From the NCBI GenBank assembly GCA_036795455.1, contig DAIRET010000002.1, positions 20,293-84,292 of the forward strand: DNA of 64,000 nt, written 5' to 3'. Positions 15,706-24,856 of the stretch are shown here, piece after piece. Position 1 is the stretch's first letter. Every line of letters begins with the position of its first letter. The translations under genes and the position numbers were made by a program. The DNA comes from DAIRET01 sp036795455. GTDB taxonomy: Bacteria > Bacteroidota > Ignavibacteria > Ignavibacteriales > Ignavibacteriaceae. The notes beneath the pieces are model-generated. The model saw nothing but the letters and a program-made list of their open reading frames with translations, was not told the DNA's origin and ran no database searches.

Positions 15706-17748
15706 TTAAACCTCCAGTTTGCCAATAAATTCAATCTCTAAACTTGACGGTAACTCGGAATAAGAAAGGACCACCAATTCAGGGAAACTTGTATTGAGTA
15801 GTTTAAATAGGTATGGTCTTATCGTTGCCGAAGTCATAAATACAGGCACAAAGCCGAGTTCCTTGAACTTCTCAAGATATACTTTAATGTTCTCATTCAA
15901 CAAAATCAATGTATGCGGATCCAGCCCTAAAGTTTGAATTGCATCTTTATTCTTTTGAAGTGCATTCACGATATTCGCTTCAAGTCTGTCTCCTAAAGCA
16001 ACAGCATGAACAATACCGTTATAATCTTTATAAAGGTTAGCTATTGTATCTCCCAAAGAATGCCTTACATATTCAGTAAGAACGTCAATATTCTTTGTAA
16101 CTTTTGAATAGTCAATCAATGCTTCAACAACCTGGACAAGGTCTTTAATTGGGATTAATTCTTTCAACAGGTTTTGAAGCACTTTTTGTATTGTTCCAAG
16201 CGGTAATACATCCGGGTTAATATCTTCGATAACAGCCGGGTACTCTTTTTTAAGATTTTCAAGCAGTTGTTTAACCGATTGCCTTGTAAGTATTTTATCG
16301 AAATTCTTTTTCAATGCTTCCTGCAAATGAGTTGAAAGAACCGAGATTCCGTCAACCACAGTATAACCCGCAAGTTCAGCCCGTTCTTTTTCAGCATCTG
16401 TAATCCAGTATGAATTCAAATTAAATGCAGGGTCAATAGTAGCTATTCCTGTCAATTCTTCCGTAGCAGTTCCCGAATTAATTGCAAGATACCTATCGCT
16501 GAATATTTCAAAACTGGCGACTGTAATTCCTTTTATCTTTATTAAATATTGATTCGGCTCAAGCTGTAAATTATCTCTTACTCTAACCGGCGGAACAAGA
16601 ACTCCATATTCAAGTGCGATGTATTTTCTTGTTGATGAGATTTTCTGGAACAGATTACCGCCCTGGTTTTCATCTACCAAAGAAATCAGCCCGTACCCGA
16701 TTTCTACCTCAATCGGATCGACTTGAAGATACTCTTCCACTTTTTCCGAGGGAGCTTCGATTTTTACTTCCTCTTCAACTTTTTCCACGTCTTTCAAAGA
16801 TTTTTTATACTTAGCAGTAAAGTATGCGGCAAGTCCCAAAAAGAATGATAGCGACAGGAATGCAAATGTCGGCATTCCCGGTATCAACCCGAAAAGGAAT
16901 ACAAAGCCGGACACAGTACTCAGTACCCTCGGATTTGAAAACAACTGTGTTTTCATTTGGAGGTCAAGTGCATCTCCCGATGCGCTTCTTGTTACAACAA
17001 TACCGGCAGAAGTAGCGATTAAAAGAGCAGGTATTTGAGATACAAGTCCATCACCGATTGTTAAAACAGTGTAGGTCTGTAGGGCAGAAGTTATTTCAAG
17101 GTTTCTTTGAACAACACCAATTATAATACCACCTAAAATGTTTATAGCATTTATAAGTAATCCTGCTATAGCATCCCCTTTCACGAATTTACTTGCACCA
17201 TCCATTGCGCCGTAAAATTCCGCTTCTCTCGAAATATCGTCCCTTCTTTTCCGGGCGTCGGCTTCTGTAATTAACCCGGTATTCAAATCTGCGTCAATTG
17301 CCATCTGTTTACCCGGCATTGCATCAAGTGTAAATCTTGCGGCAACCTCGGAAATTCTACCCGAACCTTTTACAATTACAATAAATTGAATAATTACGAG
17401 TATAATAAAGATAATAAATCCGACCACATAGCTTCCACCGACAACAAATACTCCGAAAGTTTCAATTACTTTTCCTGCATCTCCTTCTAAAAGTATAAGC
17501 CTCGTTGAACTTATATTCAGTGCCAATCTGAATAAAGTCAGCATTAGAAGTAACCCCGGAAAAACAGAAATTTCGAGAGGAGAGCGGATGTACAGCGATA
17601 CGATTAGAATCAAAATTGCTATTGAGATATTTAAAGCAAGAAAAAAATCGAGCATAAAAGTAGGTAAAGGAATAATCATCAATCCGAGGATCAACACCAT
17701 TCCCGCTGCCAGTACTATATCCGAATTTTTTAGAAACTTACCCATCAT
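15706..17748 (-). CDS. flhA: Flagellar export gate protein FlhA
   Basis: Largest subunit of the flagellar type III export gate. Residues 1-315 contain about eight membrane helices with the hallmark FHIPEP-family stretch (GSGRISEVAARFTLDAMPGKQMAIDADLNTGLI). The cytoplasmic C-terminal domain starts at about 330 (EVEIGYGLISLVDENQGGNLFQKI) and includes TREXAEL-like and LLENLKKEYPAVIEDINPDVLPLGTIQKVLQNLLKE blocks. The C domain docks chaperone-substrate complexes. Length 680 is typical. A second ATG one codon in is an alternative start. Confidence 0.97.
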   Translation of the reverse strand: MMGKFLKNSDIVLAAGMVLILGLMIIPLPTFMLDFFLALNISIAILILIVSLYIRSPLEISVFPGLLLMLTLFRLALNISSTRLILLEGDAGKVIETFGVFVVGGSYVVGFIIFIILVIIQFIVIVKGSGRISEVAARFTLDAMPGKQMAIDADLNTGLITEADARKRRDDISREAEFYGAMDGASKFVKGDAIAGLLINAINILGGIIIGVVQRNLEITSALQTYTVLTIGDGLVSQIPALLIATSAGIVVTRSASGDALDLQMKTQLFSNPRVLSTVSGFVFLFGLIPGMPTFAFLSLSFFLGLAAYFTAKYKKSLKDVEKVEEEVKIEAPSEKVEEYLQVDPIEVEIGYGLISLVDENQGGNLFQKISSTRKYIALEYGVLVPPVRVRDNLQLEPNQYLIKIKGITVASFEIFSDRYLAINSGTATEELTGIATIDPAFNLNSYWITDAEKERAELAGYTVVDGISVLSTHLQEALKKNFDKILTRQSVKQLLENLKKEYPAVIEDINPDVLPLGTIQKVLQNLLKELIPIKDLVQVVEALIDYSKVTKNIDVLTEYVRHSLGDTIANLYKDYNGIVHAVALGDRLEANIVNALQKNKDAIQTLGLDPHTLILLNENIKVYLEKFKELGFVPVFMTSATIRPYLFKLLNTSFPELVVLSYSELPSSLEIEFIGKLEV

Positions 17749-18834
17749 TTAAATAATGCTCTTCTTTTTTGCACTGTTTTTTAACTTGAAAATGTATGCA
17801 AGTATCTGTGCGACAGATTTATATAGACTTGCAGGTATTTCATCGCCTATGTTACAATACTTGTACAACGCTCTTGCAAGCGGAACATCCTCGAAAAGGG
17901 GGACATTATGTTCGGCTGCAACTTTTTTAATTCTTTGTGCAACTTCGTTTATTCCTTTTGCAACTACTTTAGGAGCATTCTTTTTCCCGACTTCATATTT
18001 CAATGCAACCGCATAGTGTGTCGGGTTTGTTATTACTACATCGGCAGTCGGCACATCCTGCATCATTCTACTTCTTGCCATTTGAAGTTGTTTGCTCTTA
18101 ATTTTCCCTTTTATTAAAGGATCGCCTTCAGTTTGTTTATTCTCTTCTTTAACTTCCTGTTTCGTCATCATAAGGTCTTTTTTATGTTTGAACTTTTGGA
18201 ATGCAAAATCACCCGCAGCAATAACAACAAAAGCGAGGCAGATTTTCCAGACGAATGCTAATCCGGTATCAACCATAAAAGAAAAAACCTCGTCAACCGA
18301 AAAGTCTATTAGACCGACAGATTGAGCAATGATATCCGATAAAACCCAGTATGCGAATAAACCGACAATAGCGAGCTTAAATAATGCTTTTACAACTTCA
18401 ACCAACGAAGTAGAAGAGAAGAGAACTCTTTTCAAACCTTTCAAGGGGTTCAGTTTGGAGAATTTCGGCTGTAATGCTTTCGGAGTAATTTTAAACCCGA
18501 CCTGACCATAATTAACCGCAAGACCTATAATCATTAGTCCTACTACCACCGGTGCAACAAGCGAAACAAAAAACAGGAAACCTTTAATAGCCAAAGTTGA
18601 CAGAACGTCGAAATTGATTTCAAATTCGTGTAAAGAGGAGAAGATATAAATTGAAACGAATTTTATCTGCCCGCCGATATGGCTTTGAAAAAGGGTTAAC
18701 AGTCCCATTCCCGATAAAAGTGCGGCAAAGGAAGAAAGCTCCTGGCTTTTTGCAACCTGTCCTTTTTCTCTTGATTCATTAAGACGTTTACCCGACGCTT
18801 GTTCGGTCTTTTCCTGTCCGTCAGAATTCTCCAT
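17749..18834 (-). CDS. flhB: Flagellar export switch protein FlhB
   Basis: Four membrane helices (about 35-50, 85-110, 145-165, 190-212) are followed by a cytoplasmic domain with the autocleavage motif NPTH at residues 270-273 (VVITNPTHYAVALKY). Cleavage there switches export from rod/hook to filament substrates, in concert with FliK. The N-terminal EKTEQASGKRLNESREKGQVAKSQELSS is the family signature. It abuts fliR and flhA with no gap. Confidence 0.97.
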   Translation of the reverse strand: MENSDGQEKTEQASGKRLNESREKGQVAKSQELSSFAALLSGMGLLTLFQSHIGGQIKFVSIYIFSSLHEFEINFDVLSTLAIKGFLFFVSLVAPVVVGLMIIGLAVNYGQVGFKITPKALQPKFSKLNPLKGLKRVLFSSTSLVEVVKALFKLAIVGLFAYWVLSDIIAQSVGLIDFSVDEVFSFMVDTGLAFVWKICLAFVVIAAGDFAFQKFKHKKDLMMTKQEVKEENKQTEGDPLIKGKIKSKQLQMARSRMMQDVPTADVVITNPTHYAVALKYEVGKKNAPKVVAKGINEVAQRIKKVAAEHNVPLFEDVPLARALYKYCNIGDEIPASLYKSVAQILAYIFKLKNSAKKKSII

Positions 18835-19611
18835 TTACCTGCTCATAACTGTTAAAATGTATGAAAGACCCTCCTGGTACTGTGTTAAAAGATTCCTGAT
18901 TATATAAATAGTAATCGGAGCGGCAGAAGCCATCAGCATTAAACCGAGAATCATTTTTAACGGAAGGACAACAAAAAAAACCTGCATCTGAGGGATTACT
19001 CTTGATATAACACCCATTGCAACATGAACCAAAAAGAAAGAAACCAATACAGGAGCTGCAATTTTAATTGCAATTATAAAAACTCCCCCGGCATACTTTG
19101 CCAGTTCAGTAGCAAGGTTACCGCTAATAACGTACGTTCCAAGCGGGATAATTTTCAAAGAAGAAGAAAGCGCTTGAATAATAAAATGATGCCCGTTAAT
19201 TAACAAAAAAACCAGAATTGCTACTAAATAGTAAAAATCGCCTATAATATTGTTTTCAAATTCAACCGAAGGATTAAACATAGCCGCAACACCAAAACCT
19301 GTTTCCTGCCCGGTTAACATACCTCCATAGGCAATTCCCCAGAAAACAATATTAAATGCAAAACCTATTATCATACCCGTAATTAATTCTTTTGTTCCGG
19401 TTAAAGCAAGCATTAGTAAACCTTGTTCCTGGTTAAACTGAAAATCTTTTACAAGGAACATCAGCATATATGTAATTACAATTGCAAGAAACATTTTAGC
19501 AAGTACGGGTAATGAGCCATGCCCGAATACAGGTGCAACAAATATTACGCCTGCAATCCTTAAAAAGACAAAAAGCCCGGTAATGAAATCCGATATTAAA
19601 ATGTTCGTCAT
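18835..19611 (-). CDS. fliR: Flagellar export protein FliR
   Basis: A 258-residue membrane protein with six or so hydrophobic helices. The family pattern is visible: FLRIAGVIFVAPVFGHGSLPVLAKMFLAIVIT, then ELITGMIIGFAFNIVFWGIAYGGMLTGQETGFGVAAMFNP, and a C-terminal GVISRVIPQMQVFFVVLPLKMILGL. It forms the export-gate core with FliP and FliQ. Its ATG overlaps the fliQ stop by 4 bases. Confidence 0.95.
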   Translation of the reverse strand: MTNILISDFITGLFVFLRIAGVIFVAPVFGHGSLPVLAKMFLAIVITYMLMFLVKDFQFNQEQGLLMLALTGTKELITGMIIGFAFNIVFWGIAYGGMLTGQETGFGVAAMFNPSVEFENNIIGDFYYLVAILVFLLINGHHFIIQALSSSLKIIPLGTYVISGNLATELAKYAGGVFIIAIKIAAPVLVSFFLVHVAMGVISRVIPQMQVFFVVLPLKMILGLMLMASAAPITIYIIRNLLTQYQEGLSYILTVMSR

Positions 19612-19877
19612 TTTACAAGCGCCGTGAACATATTAAAATATTTTACCGTAAAAGTAACGAGCTTATCGAGTATGAACGGAAGAAGTATAATTATTACAAT
19701 TGCAGTAAGAATAATTTTCGGTACAAATGTCAGCGTCATTTCATTAATTGAAGTCGCCGTCTGGAAGATCGAAATGACCACCCCTACAATAAGCGATGTC
19801 ATTAAGATTGGAAGCAGTAAAAGCATTGTAGTAAAAAAAATGTCCGATAAAATTTCAGTAATAAGTTCAACCGTCAT
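19608..19877 (-). CDS. fliQ: Flagellar export protein FliQ
   Basis: An 89-residue protein with two membrane helices (about 14-36 and 55-78). It matches FliQ: LLLLPILMTSLIVGVVISIFQTATSINEMTLTFVPKIILTAIVI. The length is that of the family (89 in E. coli). It lies between fliP (1 base upstream) and fliR (4-base overlap), the universal order of this gate module. Confidence 0.95.
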   Translation of the reverse strand: MTVELITEILSDIFFTTMLLLLPILMTSLIVGVVISIFQTATSINEMTLTFVPKIILTAIVIIILLPFILDKLVTFTVKYFNMFTALVK

Positions 19878-19878
19878 A

Positions 19879-20646
19879 TCAATTAAAACTCCTTATTAAA
19901 GAACCTATAACAAGGTTCCATCCATCAACAAGAACAAACAATAATATTTTAAATGGAAGCGAGATCATCATAGGGGGAAGCATCATCATACCCATAGACA
20001 TTAAAACGCTTGCCACCATCATATCGATAATTAAAAAAGGAATAAACATGAAAAAACCGATAATAAAACCTGCGCGTAATTCGCTTAGAACAAAAGCCGG
20101 AATAAGGACGTAAGTAGGAAGTGCTTCGCGTGTTTCCGGTCTTGTGGAACTCGATAAACTTACGAACAATTCAAGGTCTTCATCCCTAACGTTCTTAAAC
20201 ATAAACTGCCTGATAGGTTCAATCCCTTTATTATAAGCGGAATCCATGGTGATTTTTCCGTCCATGTACGGCTTTAGAGCTTCGTCATTCACCTGGTTCC
20301 AGGTTGGCGCCATTAAAAAAAAAGTAATAAAAAGAGCGATTCCCGCCAGTAATTGATTCGGCGGCATCTGTGCGGTTCCAAGTGCGTTCTTCAAAAAATG
20401 GAATACGATTATCATCCTTAAAAATGATGTTGTCATTATCATTATCGAAGGAGCCAGCGAAAGGATTGTCAACAGCAGCAGTAACTGAATTGTTGTAGAA
20501 ATATCCTGCGGGCTGTCCGACGTACCCACATCAATACCGATTTTCGGAAGAGCTACGGTCGGATTTTGCTGCGCTTCGGCTACACCCTGGAAAAGTATTA
20601 TAACCAGCAAAATGAGAAATGAGAGTTTTATATAATTCTGTTTCAT
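19879..20646 (-). CDS. fliP: Flagellar export protein FliP
   Basis: The product has a cleavable signal sequence (LSFLILLVIILFQGVAEAQQ). It carries the FliP family signatures: LAPSIMIMTTSFLRMIIVFHFLKNALGTAQMPPNQLLAGIALFITFFLM, GIEPIRQFMFKNVRDEDLELF, and PAFVLSELRAGFIIGFFMFIPFLIIDMMVASVLMSMGMMMLPP. It makes the pentameric core of the export gate. It overlaps fliO by 4 bases. Confidence 0.97.
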   Translation of the reverse strand: MKQNYIKLSFLILLVIILFQGVAEAQQNPTVALPKIGIDVGTSDSPQDISTTIQLLLLLTILSLAPSIMIMTTSFLRMIIVFHFLKNALGTAQMPPNQLLAGIALFITFFLMAPTWNQVNDEALKPYMDGKITMDSAYNKGIEPIRQFMFKNVRDEDLELFVSLSSSTRPETREALPTYVLIPAFVLSELRAGFIIGFFMFIPFLIIDMMVASVLMSMGMMMLPPMMISLPFKILLFVLVDGWNLVIGSLIRSFN

Positions 20647-20987
20647 TTGCGTATAATACTTCTTTTCAATAATTCCCAGACGTTTTCATTTGCAACCTGC
20701 CCCGTGTTTTCAACTTCATCAATACCGGCAGGTTCATCAAGTTTATCAATTAAGGAAATTGAATGATCGGAAATTCCTAAAAGATAGTATTTGTCTTTAA
20801 GTCTAATCAACGAAACAAACTTCTTCGGCATTAACGGCTGGACAGTAATAACCTTCACGGCAAATTTTTGATTCGGGCTAAACCTATTAAAAAGAACATA
20901 TTTTTTTATCAAAAACACGAGTATATAAAAAATGCCTAGAAGAATCCCGAGAACAAGGAATACTTTAGTAATTTCCCATGCGCCCAT
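20643..20987 (-). CDS. fliO: FliO-like flagellar export assembly protein
   Basis: A 114-residue protein with one N-terminal membrane helix (about 7-27), then a small cytoplasmic domain with VKVITVQPLMPKKFVSLIRLKDKYYLLGISDHSISLIDKL. The sequence 'V...LGI.D..I.LL' is the FliO pattern. FliO is poorly conserved, but the position between fliN and fliP supports it strongly. It helps assemble FliP into the gate. It starts immediately after the fliN stop. Confidence 0.85.
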   Translation of the reverse strand: MGAWEITKVFLVLGILLGIFYILVFLIKKYVLFNRFSPNQKFAVKVITVQPLMPKKFVSLIRLKDKYYLLGISDHSISLIDKLDEPAGIDEVENTGQVANENVWELLKRSIIRK

Positions 20988-21383
20988 TTAAATTCCTTTA
21001 ATCCTGTCTGCTGTATCAACAAGGTTTGTAATTCTTATCCCGAAGTGTTTATCCATAACAACCACTTCACCTTCGGCAATTTTTTTGTTGTTCACATAAA
21101 CGTCAACGGGTTCACTTGCTAATTTTTCAAGTTCGATTACATAACCCCGTTCAAGTTCAAGAATTTCTTTAATCTGCATTTTTGTTCTTCCGAGTTCAAT
21201 GTAAACCGTTAAACTCAAATCTTTAAGGAATTCCATTCTATCTTCACCAAGAAAACCGGTTTTATAAGATTCGTTAAACTGCGGAAAATCAGCTTTGGAA
21301 GCGCTTATAATTGAATTCGCATCCATGGACTGGTTCGCCGTATTTTCACTCTGTTGTTCGGTATTCATGTTCTGATTATCCAT
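20988..21383 (-). CDS. fliN: Flagellar motor switch protein FliN
   Basis: An Asn/Gln-rich N-terminus of about 40 residues precedes a SpoA (surface presentation of antigens) domain: DLSLTVYIELGRTKMQIKEILELERGYVIELEKLASEPVDVYVNNKKIAEGEVVVMDKHFGIRI. This is the C-ring base. FliN binds FliM and FliH and helps in switching and export. Length 131 equals E. coli FliN (137) within a few residues. It follows fliM after 15 bases. Confidence 0.96.
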   Translation of the reverse strand: MDNQNMNTEQQSENTANQSMDANSIISASKADFPQFNESYKTGFLGEDRMEFLKDLSLTVYIELGRTKMQIKEILELERGYVIELEKLASEPVDVYVNNKKIAEGEVVVMDKHFGIRITNLVDTADRIKGI

Positions 21384-21398
21384 ACTTTTGCACCTAAT

Positions 21399-22379
21399 TT
21401 ATTTTATTTTTTTTACTGCTCTACTTGTTACTTTAACTGCTTTATGACCGTTGACAACTCCGGGTATACCGTAAAAAAGAGGTTTGTTATCTACTTTAAC
21501 CGTTACTTCATCACCGGTTTTCCCGTTTGTTAGAATCACGTCTCCTTTTTCCAAACTCATTAGGTTTTTAAGAGAAATTGAAGCGGTTGTAAATTCTACA
21601 TTCACATAAATCTCTGCTTTTTTTAGGTTGTCAACAATCAACGCTTTTGCGGTATTACCCGAAAATTTTGATGTTCTGGTTGTGTTAAAACTCTGGGTTG
21701 CCAGTTTGCTTAAAACCGAATCAAAAGCATAAGTAGCATAACATAGATTTAACAAACTTTTTGTTTCCCCGATATTGATTTCGCAGGTTATTATAAGCAC
21801 GCTGTCGCTTTGTGATGTAATCTGGACAAAATCGATGTCCGATTCAAAACTGCCGATAATAAAGTTGTAGTTATCAATTTGCATCCATGCTTTTTTCAGT
21901 TCCTGCATTACTCTTTCAACAAAGATGTATAATACTTTCTGTTCAATCGGAGTAATAACTTTTGACGTTTTAGTCCCTTTACCGTTACCGCCCAAAAGCC
22001 TGTCAACAAGTATTAGTGCAAGTTCGGGGCTTAATTCCAGAACACCTTTTATATCGGTATTTTTAATATCGAAAGTAAAAAGGCATGCCGGGTTTGAAAC
22101 AGAAAGGATGTATTCCGAATAGTAAATCTGGTCAACCGAAGTAATGTTGATATTGACTATCGATTGAAGTTTGGTCATTAAAAACGAGCTTAAACCTTCC
22201 GAAAAGTTTTCGTGAAGACTTTTTATTGTTCTTAACTGGTTTTTGGAAATTCTATTGGGAAGACGGAAATCATAAAGCATCGCCTCTTTTTCAGGTTCAT
22301 ACTCTGCTCCTTTTTCTCCACCTGTTTGAATTTTTCCAAGCAGTTGATCAATTTCTTGTTGTGATAGTATTTCAGCCAT
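21399..22379 (-). CDS. fliM: Flagellar motor switch protein FliM
   Basis: The product begins with the CheY-P-binding segment (EILSQQEIDQLLGKIQ), matching the EN-helix LSQxEIDxLL that binds phosphorylated CheY. The middle domain follows (YDFRLPNRISKNQLRTIKSLHENFSEGLSSFLM, SVDQIYYSEYILSV) and a C-terminal SpoA domain (NVEFTTASISLKNLMSLEKGDVILTNG). The presence of the EN-helix with a CheZ-like gene in the window means a normal CheY-driven switch. Length 326 is typical. Confidence 0.96.
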   Translation of the reverse strand: MAEILSQQEIDQLLGKIQTGGEKGAEYEPEKEAMLYDFRLPNRISKNQLRTIKSLHENFSEGLSSFLMTKLQSIVNINITSVDQIYYSEYILSVSNPACLFTFDIKNTDIKGVLELSPELALILVDRLLGGNGKGTKTSKVITPIEQKVLYIFVERVMQELKKAWMQIDNYNFIIGSFESDIDFVQITSQSDSVLIITCEINIGETKSLLNLCYATYAFDSVLSKLATQSFNTTRTSKFSGNTAKALIVDNLKKAEIYVNVEFTTASISLKNLMSLEKGDVILTNGKTGDEVTVKVDNKPLFYGIPGVVNGHKAVKVTSRAVKKIK

Positions 22380-22385
22380 ATTTTT

Positions 22386-22937
22386 TTACTGTATTATGTA
22401 TTTCGTAAAATAGACATTGCTAATTTTCAGGTTGCCGAACTTTGCCATAACATTATTGGCAAGTTCGGTTTTTAATGTATCTTTATACCCGACTTTCCCC
22501 ACTTCTAAAAGTGTTTTATTTGACAGCGTATTGATAATAATATCTTTAACTATCAATTCTTTTTCTTTTAATTCTTGAAGTTGTTTCTCGTCCGGCATAT
22601 CGAAGCTAACCGAAGTAAGCATCAATTTTTGACCGTTTGTTCCGGCTGGATTAACTATTATATCGTCAAAAGACGCAATAAATTTTCCTATTTCGGTTGT
22701 CTTATTTTTAGATTGAGCCGACTTTTCAGTTTTTGCCTCACCCGGTTTACTCTCTTTTATTACTTCCGGTTGAATTCTATTCATCAGCACATTTGCCGTT
22801 ACAAAATAAACCGCTACCAGCTGGATAATAAAAAGGGGTAACCCTATGATTAACACTTTAGGATTGAATTTTGAAACCTTTTCCGGTTCGGGACTGCTGT
22901 TCTCCACTAATTCCTGAATATTCTCGTTTTCACTCAT
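22386..22937 (-). CDS. fliL: Flagellar basal body-associated protein FliL
   Basis: A 183-residue single-pass protein: about 27 cytoplasmic residues, a membrane helix at about 28-48 (VLIIGLPLFIIQLVAVYFVTAN), a Lys/Glu linker, then the periplasmic stomatin-like domain ending ...TELANNVMAKFGNLKISNVYFTKYIIQ. This end matches the FliL pattern of VxxVYFTxFVVQ. FliL rings surround the stator. It is the first gene of the fliL-flhG unit and follows a sigma-54-like promoter by about 30 bases. Confidence 0.92.
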   Translation of the reverse strand: MSENENIQELVENSSPEPEKVSKFNPKVLIIGLPLFIIQLVAVYFVTANVLMNRIQPEVIKESKPGEAKTEKSAQSKNKTTEIGKFIASFDDIIVNPAGTNGQKLMLTSVSFDMPDEKQLQELKEKELIVKDIIINTLSNKTLLEVGKVGYKDTLKTELANNVMAKFGNLKISNVYFTKYIIQ

Positions 22938-22964
22938 TTTTTATCTTTTTTTTTACTGAAAAGA

Positions 22965-22980
22965 TTCAATAGATGTGCCA
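22965..22980 (-). promoter_or_regulatory. Candidate sigma-54 promoter of fliL operon
   Basis: Minus-strand TGGCAC-N5-TTGAA. The -24 half is a perfect TGGCAC; the -12 half is TTGAA rather than TTGCA, a one-base departure at the normally conserved C. The ten-base spacing between GG and the -12 pair is correct. It lies about 30 bases before the fliL ATG. Confidence 0.5.
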
Positions 22981-22991
22981 TAGCGGGGAAT

Positions 22992-23015
22992 TTTAGTTTC
23001 TTTTGAAAAACTAAA
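22992..23015. repeat. 8-bp inverted repeat upstream of fliL
   Basis: TTTAGTTT and AAACTAAA flank an 8-base loop. It is 11 bases upstream of the candidate -24 box and could be an operator. A stem-loop in the leader is unlikely, because it would lie upstream of the transcription start inferred from the -24/-12 match. Confidence 0.4.
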
Positions 23016-23050
23016 TTTTTCTAATCATTTGGAATATGGGGAAAGATGGA

Positions 23051-23072
23051 AGTGGTTAATATTGAACAAATG
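23051..23072 (-). promoter_or_regulatory. Candidate upstream activator element, fliL copy
   Basis: Plus-strand form AGTGGTTAATATT-N2-ACAAATG. It agrees with the flgB copy at 17 of 22 positions and sits 70 bases upstream of the -24 box. Non-coding, so the similarity is not due to protein sequence. Possibly the binding site of a FleQ/FlrC/FlgR-type activator, which is not encoded in the window. Confidence 0.35.
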
Positions 23073-23120
23073 CCGATTTTTGTATTACTCTCCGTAAAAC
23101 AAAACCGGATCGTAATAACA

Positions 23121-23160
23121 ACAAAAAAATAAGCAAAGGGATGGTGTTGTTCCATCCCTT
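23121..23160 (-). terminator. Rho-independent terminator after flgE
   Basis: On the minus strand, AAGGGATGG, a 7-base loop and CCATCCCTT form a perfect 9-bp stem, followed by TGCTTATTTTTTTGT. It lies 22 bases after the flgE stop and closes the long flgB-flgE transcript. Confidence 0.9.
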
Positions 23161-23182
23161 CACAGTCACTTGTCTAATTAAT

Positions 23183-24823
23183 CTATCTTACAAGATTGGT
23201 AATTTCTTGCAGTAGTGAATCCGAAACCGTAATCACTCTTGCATTAGCCTGGAAACCTCTTTGAGAAACGATCATCCTTGTAAATTCCTCCGAAAGGTCG
23301 ACGTTCGATTGCTCTAATGCACCGGACTGAATAGTAGTTTGTGTTGATTCACCGGGGTCGCCAATAAACGGGGCACCCGAGTTAGCAGAAACTGTATATA
23401 GGTTATCGCCTATGCTTGACAAACCGTTCAAGTTGGGGAACGTTGCTACTAAAATTTGAGCTAAGTTTCTTGAAGCACCGTTTGAGAATATTCCAACTAT
23501 GTAACCGTACTGGTCAATACTTAAGTTTGATAAAAATGCTGATGCTGAACCGTTCTGATTCAGTGCAGAAACAACCGGGTTAGCAGATGTCTGTGTAATA
23601 CCGCCGAATGAAGAACCGAAATTTAGTTCTATATTCTGAGAGCTTGCACCGCCTGCAGGAGTATAACTTAATACCGGGGGATTCGGAGAAATTGTATTTA
23701 CAGAACCATCAGGGTTAAATGAAATCGTTCCGGAGTTGTTGCTTAATCCGCCGCTTGAACTTGGAATAGATGCCGACCAATTCCAGTTGTTGGCAGATGT
23801 CTTTGTAAACTTTATTGACAATGTATGCGAAGCACCCAACGAGTCGAAGATTGTTACTGTTCCGGTAACAACGTTAACTGCCCTGTTGGCGTCTACTGTT
23901 GAACTCAAAGTTGTAGTGTTGTTAGTTTGGGTTACTGTAGTAGGATCAAAGTTGAAATTGATTCCAAGAGTTGTATCCTGGATTTGGATTGCTGCTGGAG
24001 CGGCTCCGTTCATTGTTAACATATCTCCAGTTGCGGGATCAAACACCGCGGTAACAGGACCGCCTGTCAATATCGGTGCGCCCGGATTTGATTTATCTGT
24101 TAATGTATAAGCAATATCGTATGTGTCGGCTGCGGTTTTAGTATAAGTAACGCTGAAAGAATACTCTCTGCCCGATTCATCATAAATGGTATTAGCATCT
24201 GTAGTTGTATCACCAATTGCCAGTGCAGAATTAATGTTTCCACTTTGAATATACTCTTCGGAACGTGTTATGAATGAATTACTGCTTAAGTTTCCACCCC
24301 AGTTGATATTTGTTGTTGCAACTGCAGGCAGCCTTAAATTAGGATCAATAATAACATCCTGTAAATTATTCCCGGGAGGAACAACGCCGTCTTCGGTAGC
24401 AACTTTACCTTGAACAATTGCACCGTTCTGCGGATTAACAAGTTTACCGTTAGCATCAAACATGAATGCACCGGCTCTGGAATAAAATGTTTCTCCGTTG
24501 CTTTTAAGTATAAATAGTCCATCACCCTGAAGTGCAAGGTCTGTAAGAACTCCAGTTCTTTCAAATGTTCCTTGAGCCCAGTTACGGTCGATTGAGTTGA
24601 CTTTCATACCAAGACCGATTTGATAAGTGTTTGTACCGCCAGAGCCTTCGGAAGGGTTGGTTCCGTATCTAACAAACTGGTTGAATGTATCGCTGAATGT
24701 AATTCTTGAACCTTTGAACCCGATAGAGTTCACGTTTGCAATATTATTACCAATTACATCAAGCATTGATTGATGATTTTTAAGTCCGGATACACCGGCG
24801 AAGAGAGAATTAATAAGTGACAT
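23183..24823 (-). CDS. flgE: Flagellar hook protein FlgE
   Basis: The hook subunit, with the N-terminal rod/hook motif (SLFAGVSGLKNHQSMLDVIGNNIANVNSIGFKGSRITFSDTF), the central LALQGDGLFILKSNGETFYSRAGAFMFDANGKLVNPQNGAIVQG, and the C-terminal GALEQSNVDLSEEFTRMIVSQRGFQANARVITVSDSLLQEI. The 546 residues exceed the 402 of E. coli; the extra lies in Thr/Asn-rich central domains (about 190-430), as in many non-enteric hooks. A strong AGGAGG site precedes the ATG. The 103-bp gap before it holds two stem-loops. Confidence 0.97.
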   Translation of the reverse strand: MSLINSLFAGVSGLKNHQSMLDVIGNNIANVNSIGFKGSRITFSDTFNQFVRYGTNPSEGSGGTNTYQIGLGMKVNSIDRNWAQGTFERTGVLTDLALQGDGLFILKSNGETFYSRAGAFMFDANGKLVNPQNGAIVQGKVATEDGVVPPGNNLQDVIIDPNLRLPAVATTNINWGGNLSSNSFITRSEEYIQSGNINSALAIGDTTTDANTIYDESGREYSFSVTYTKTAADTYDIAYTLTDKSNPGAPILTGGPVTAVFDPATGDMLTMNGAAPAAIQIQDTTLGINFNFDPTTVTQTNNTTTLSSTVDANRAVNVVTGTVTIFDSLGASHTLSIKFTKTSANNWNWSASIPSSSGGLSNNSGTISFNPDGSVNTISPNPPVLSYTPAGGASSQNIELNFGSSFGGITQTSANPVVSALNQNGSASAFLSNLSIDQYGYIVGIFSNGASRNLAQILVATFPNLNGLSSIGDNLYTVSANSGAPFIGDPGESTQTTIQSGALEQSNVDLSEEFTRMIVSQRGFQANARVITVSDSLLQEITNLVR

Positions 24824-24856
24824 TGTAACCTCCTAAGGATTATTTTGTTAAATTTA

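Noticed and set aside
23066..23080. Sigma-28 -10 box (TGCCGATTTTT) on the plus strand upstream of fliL
   Set aside because: It points away from fliL toward the flgE terminator, has no TAAA box at the right spacing, and GCCGATTT departs from GCCGATAA. A similar string at 13781 lies in flhG coding sequence.
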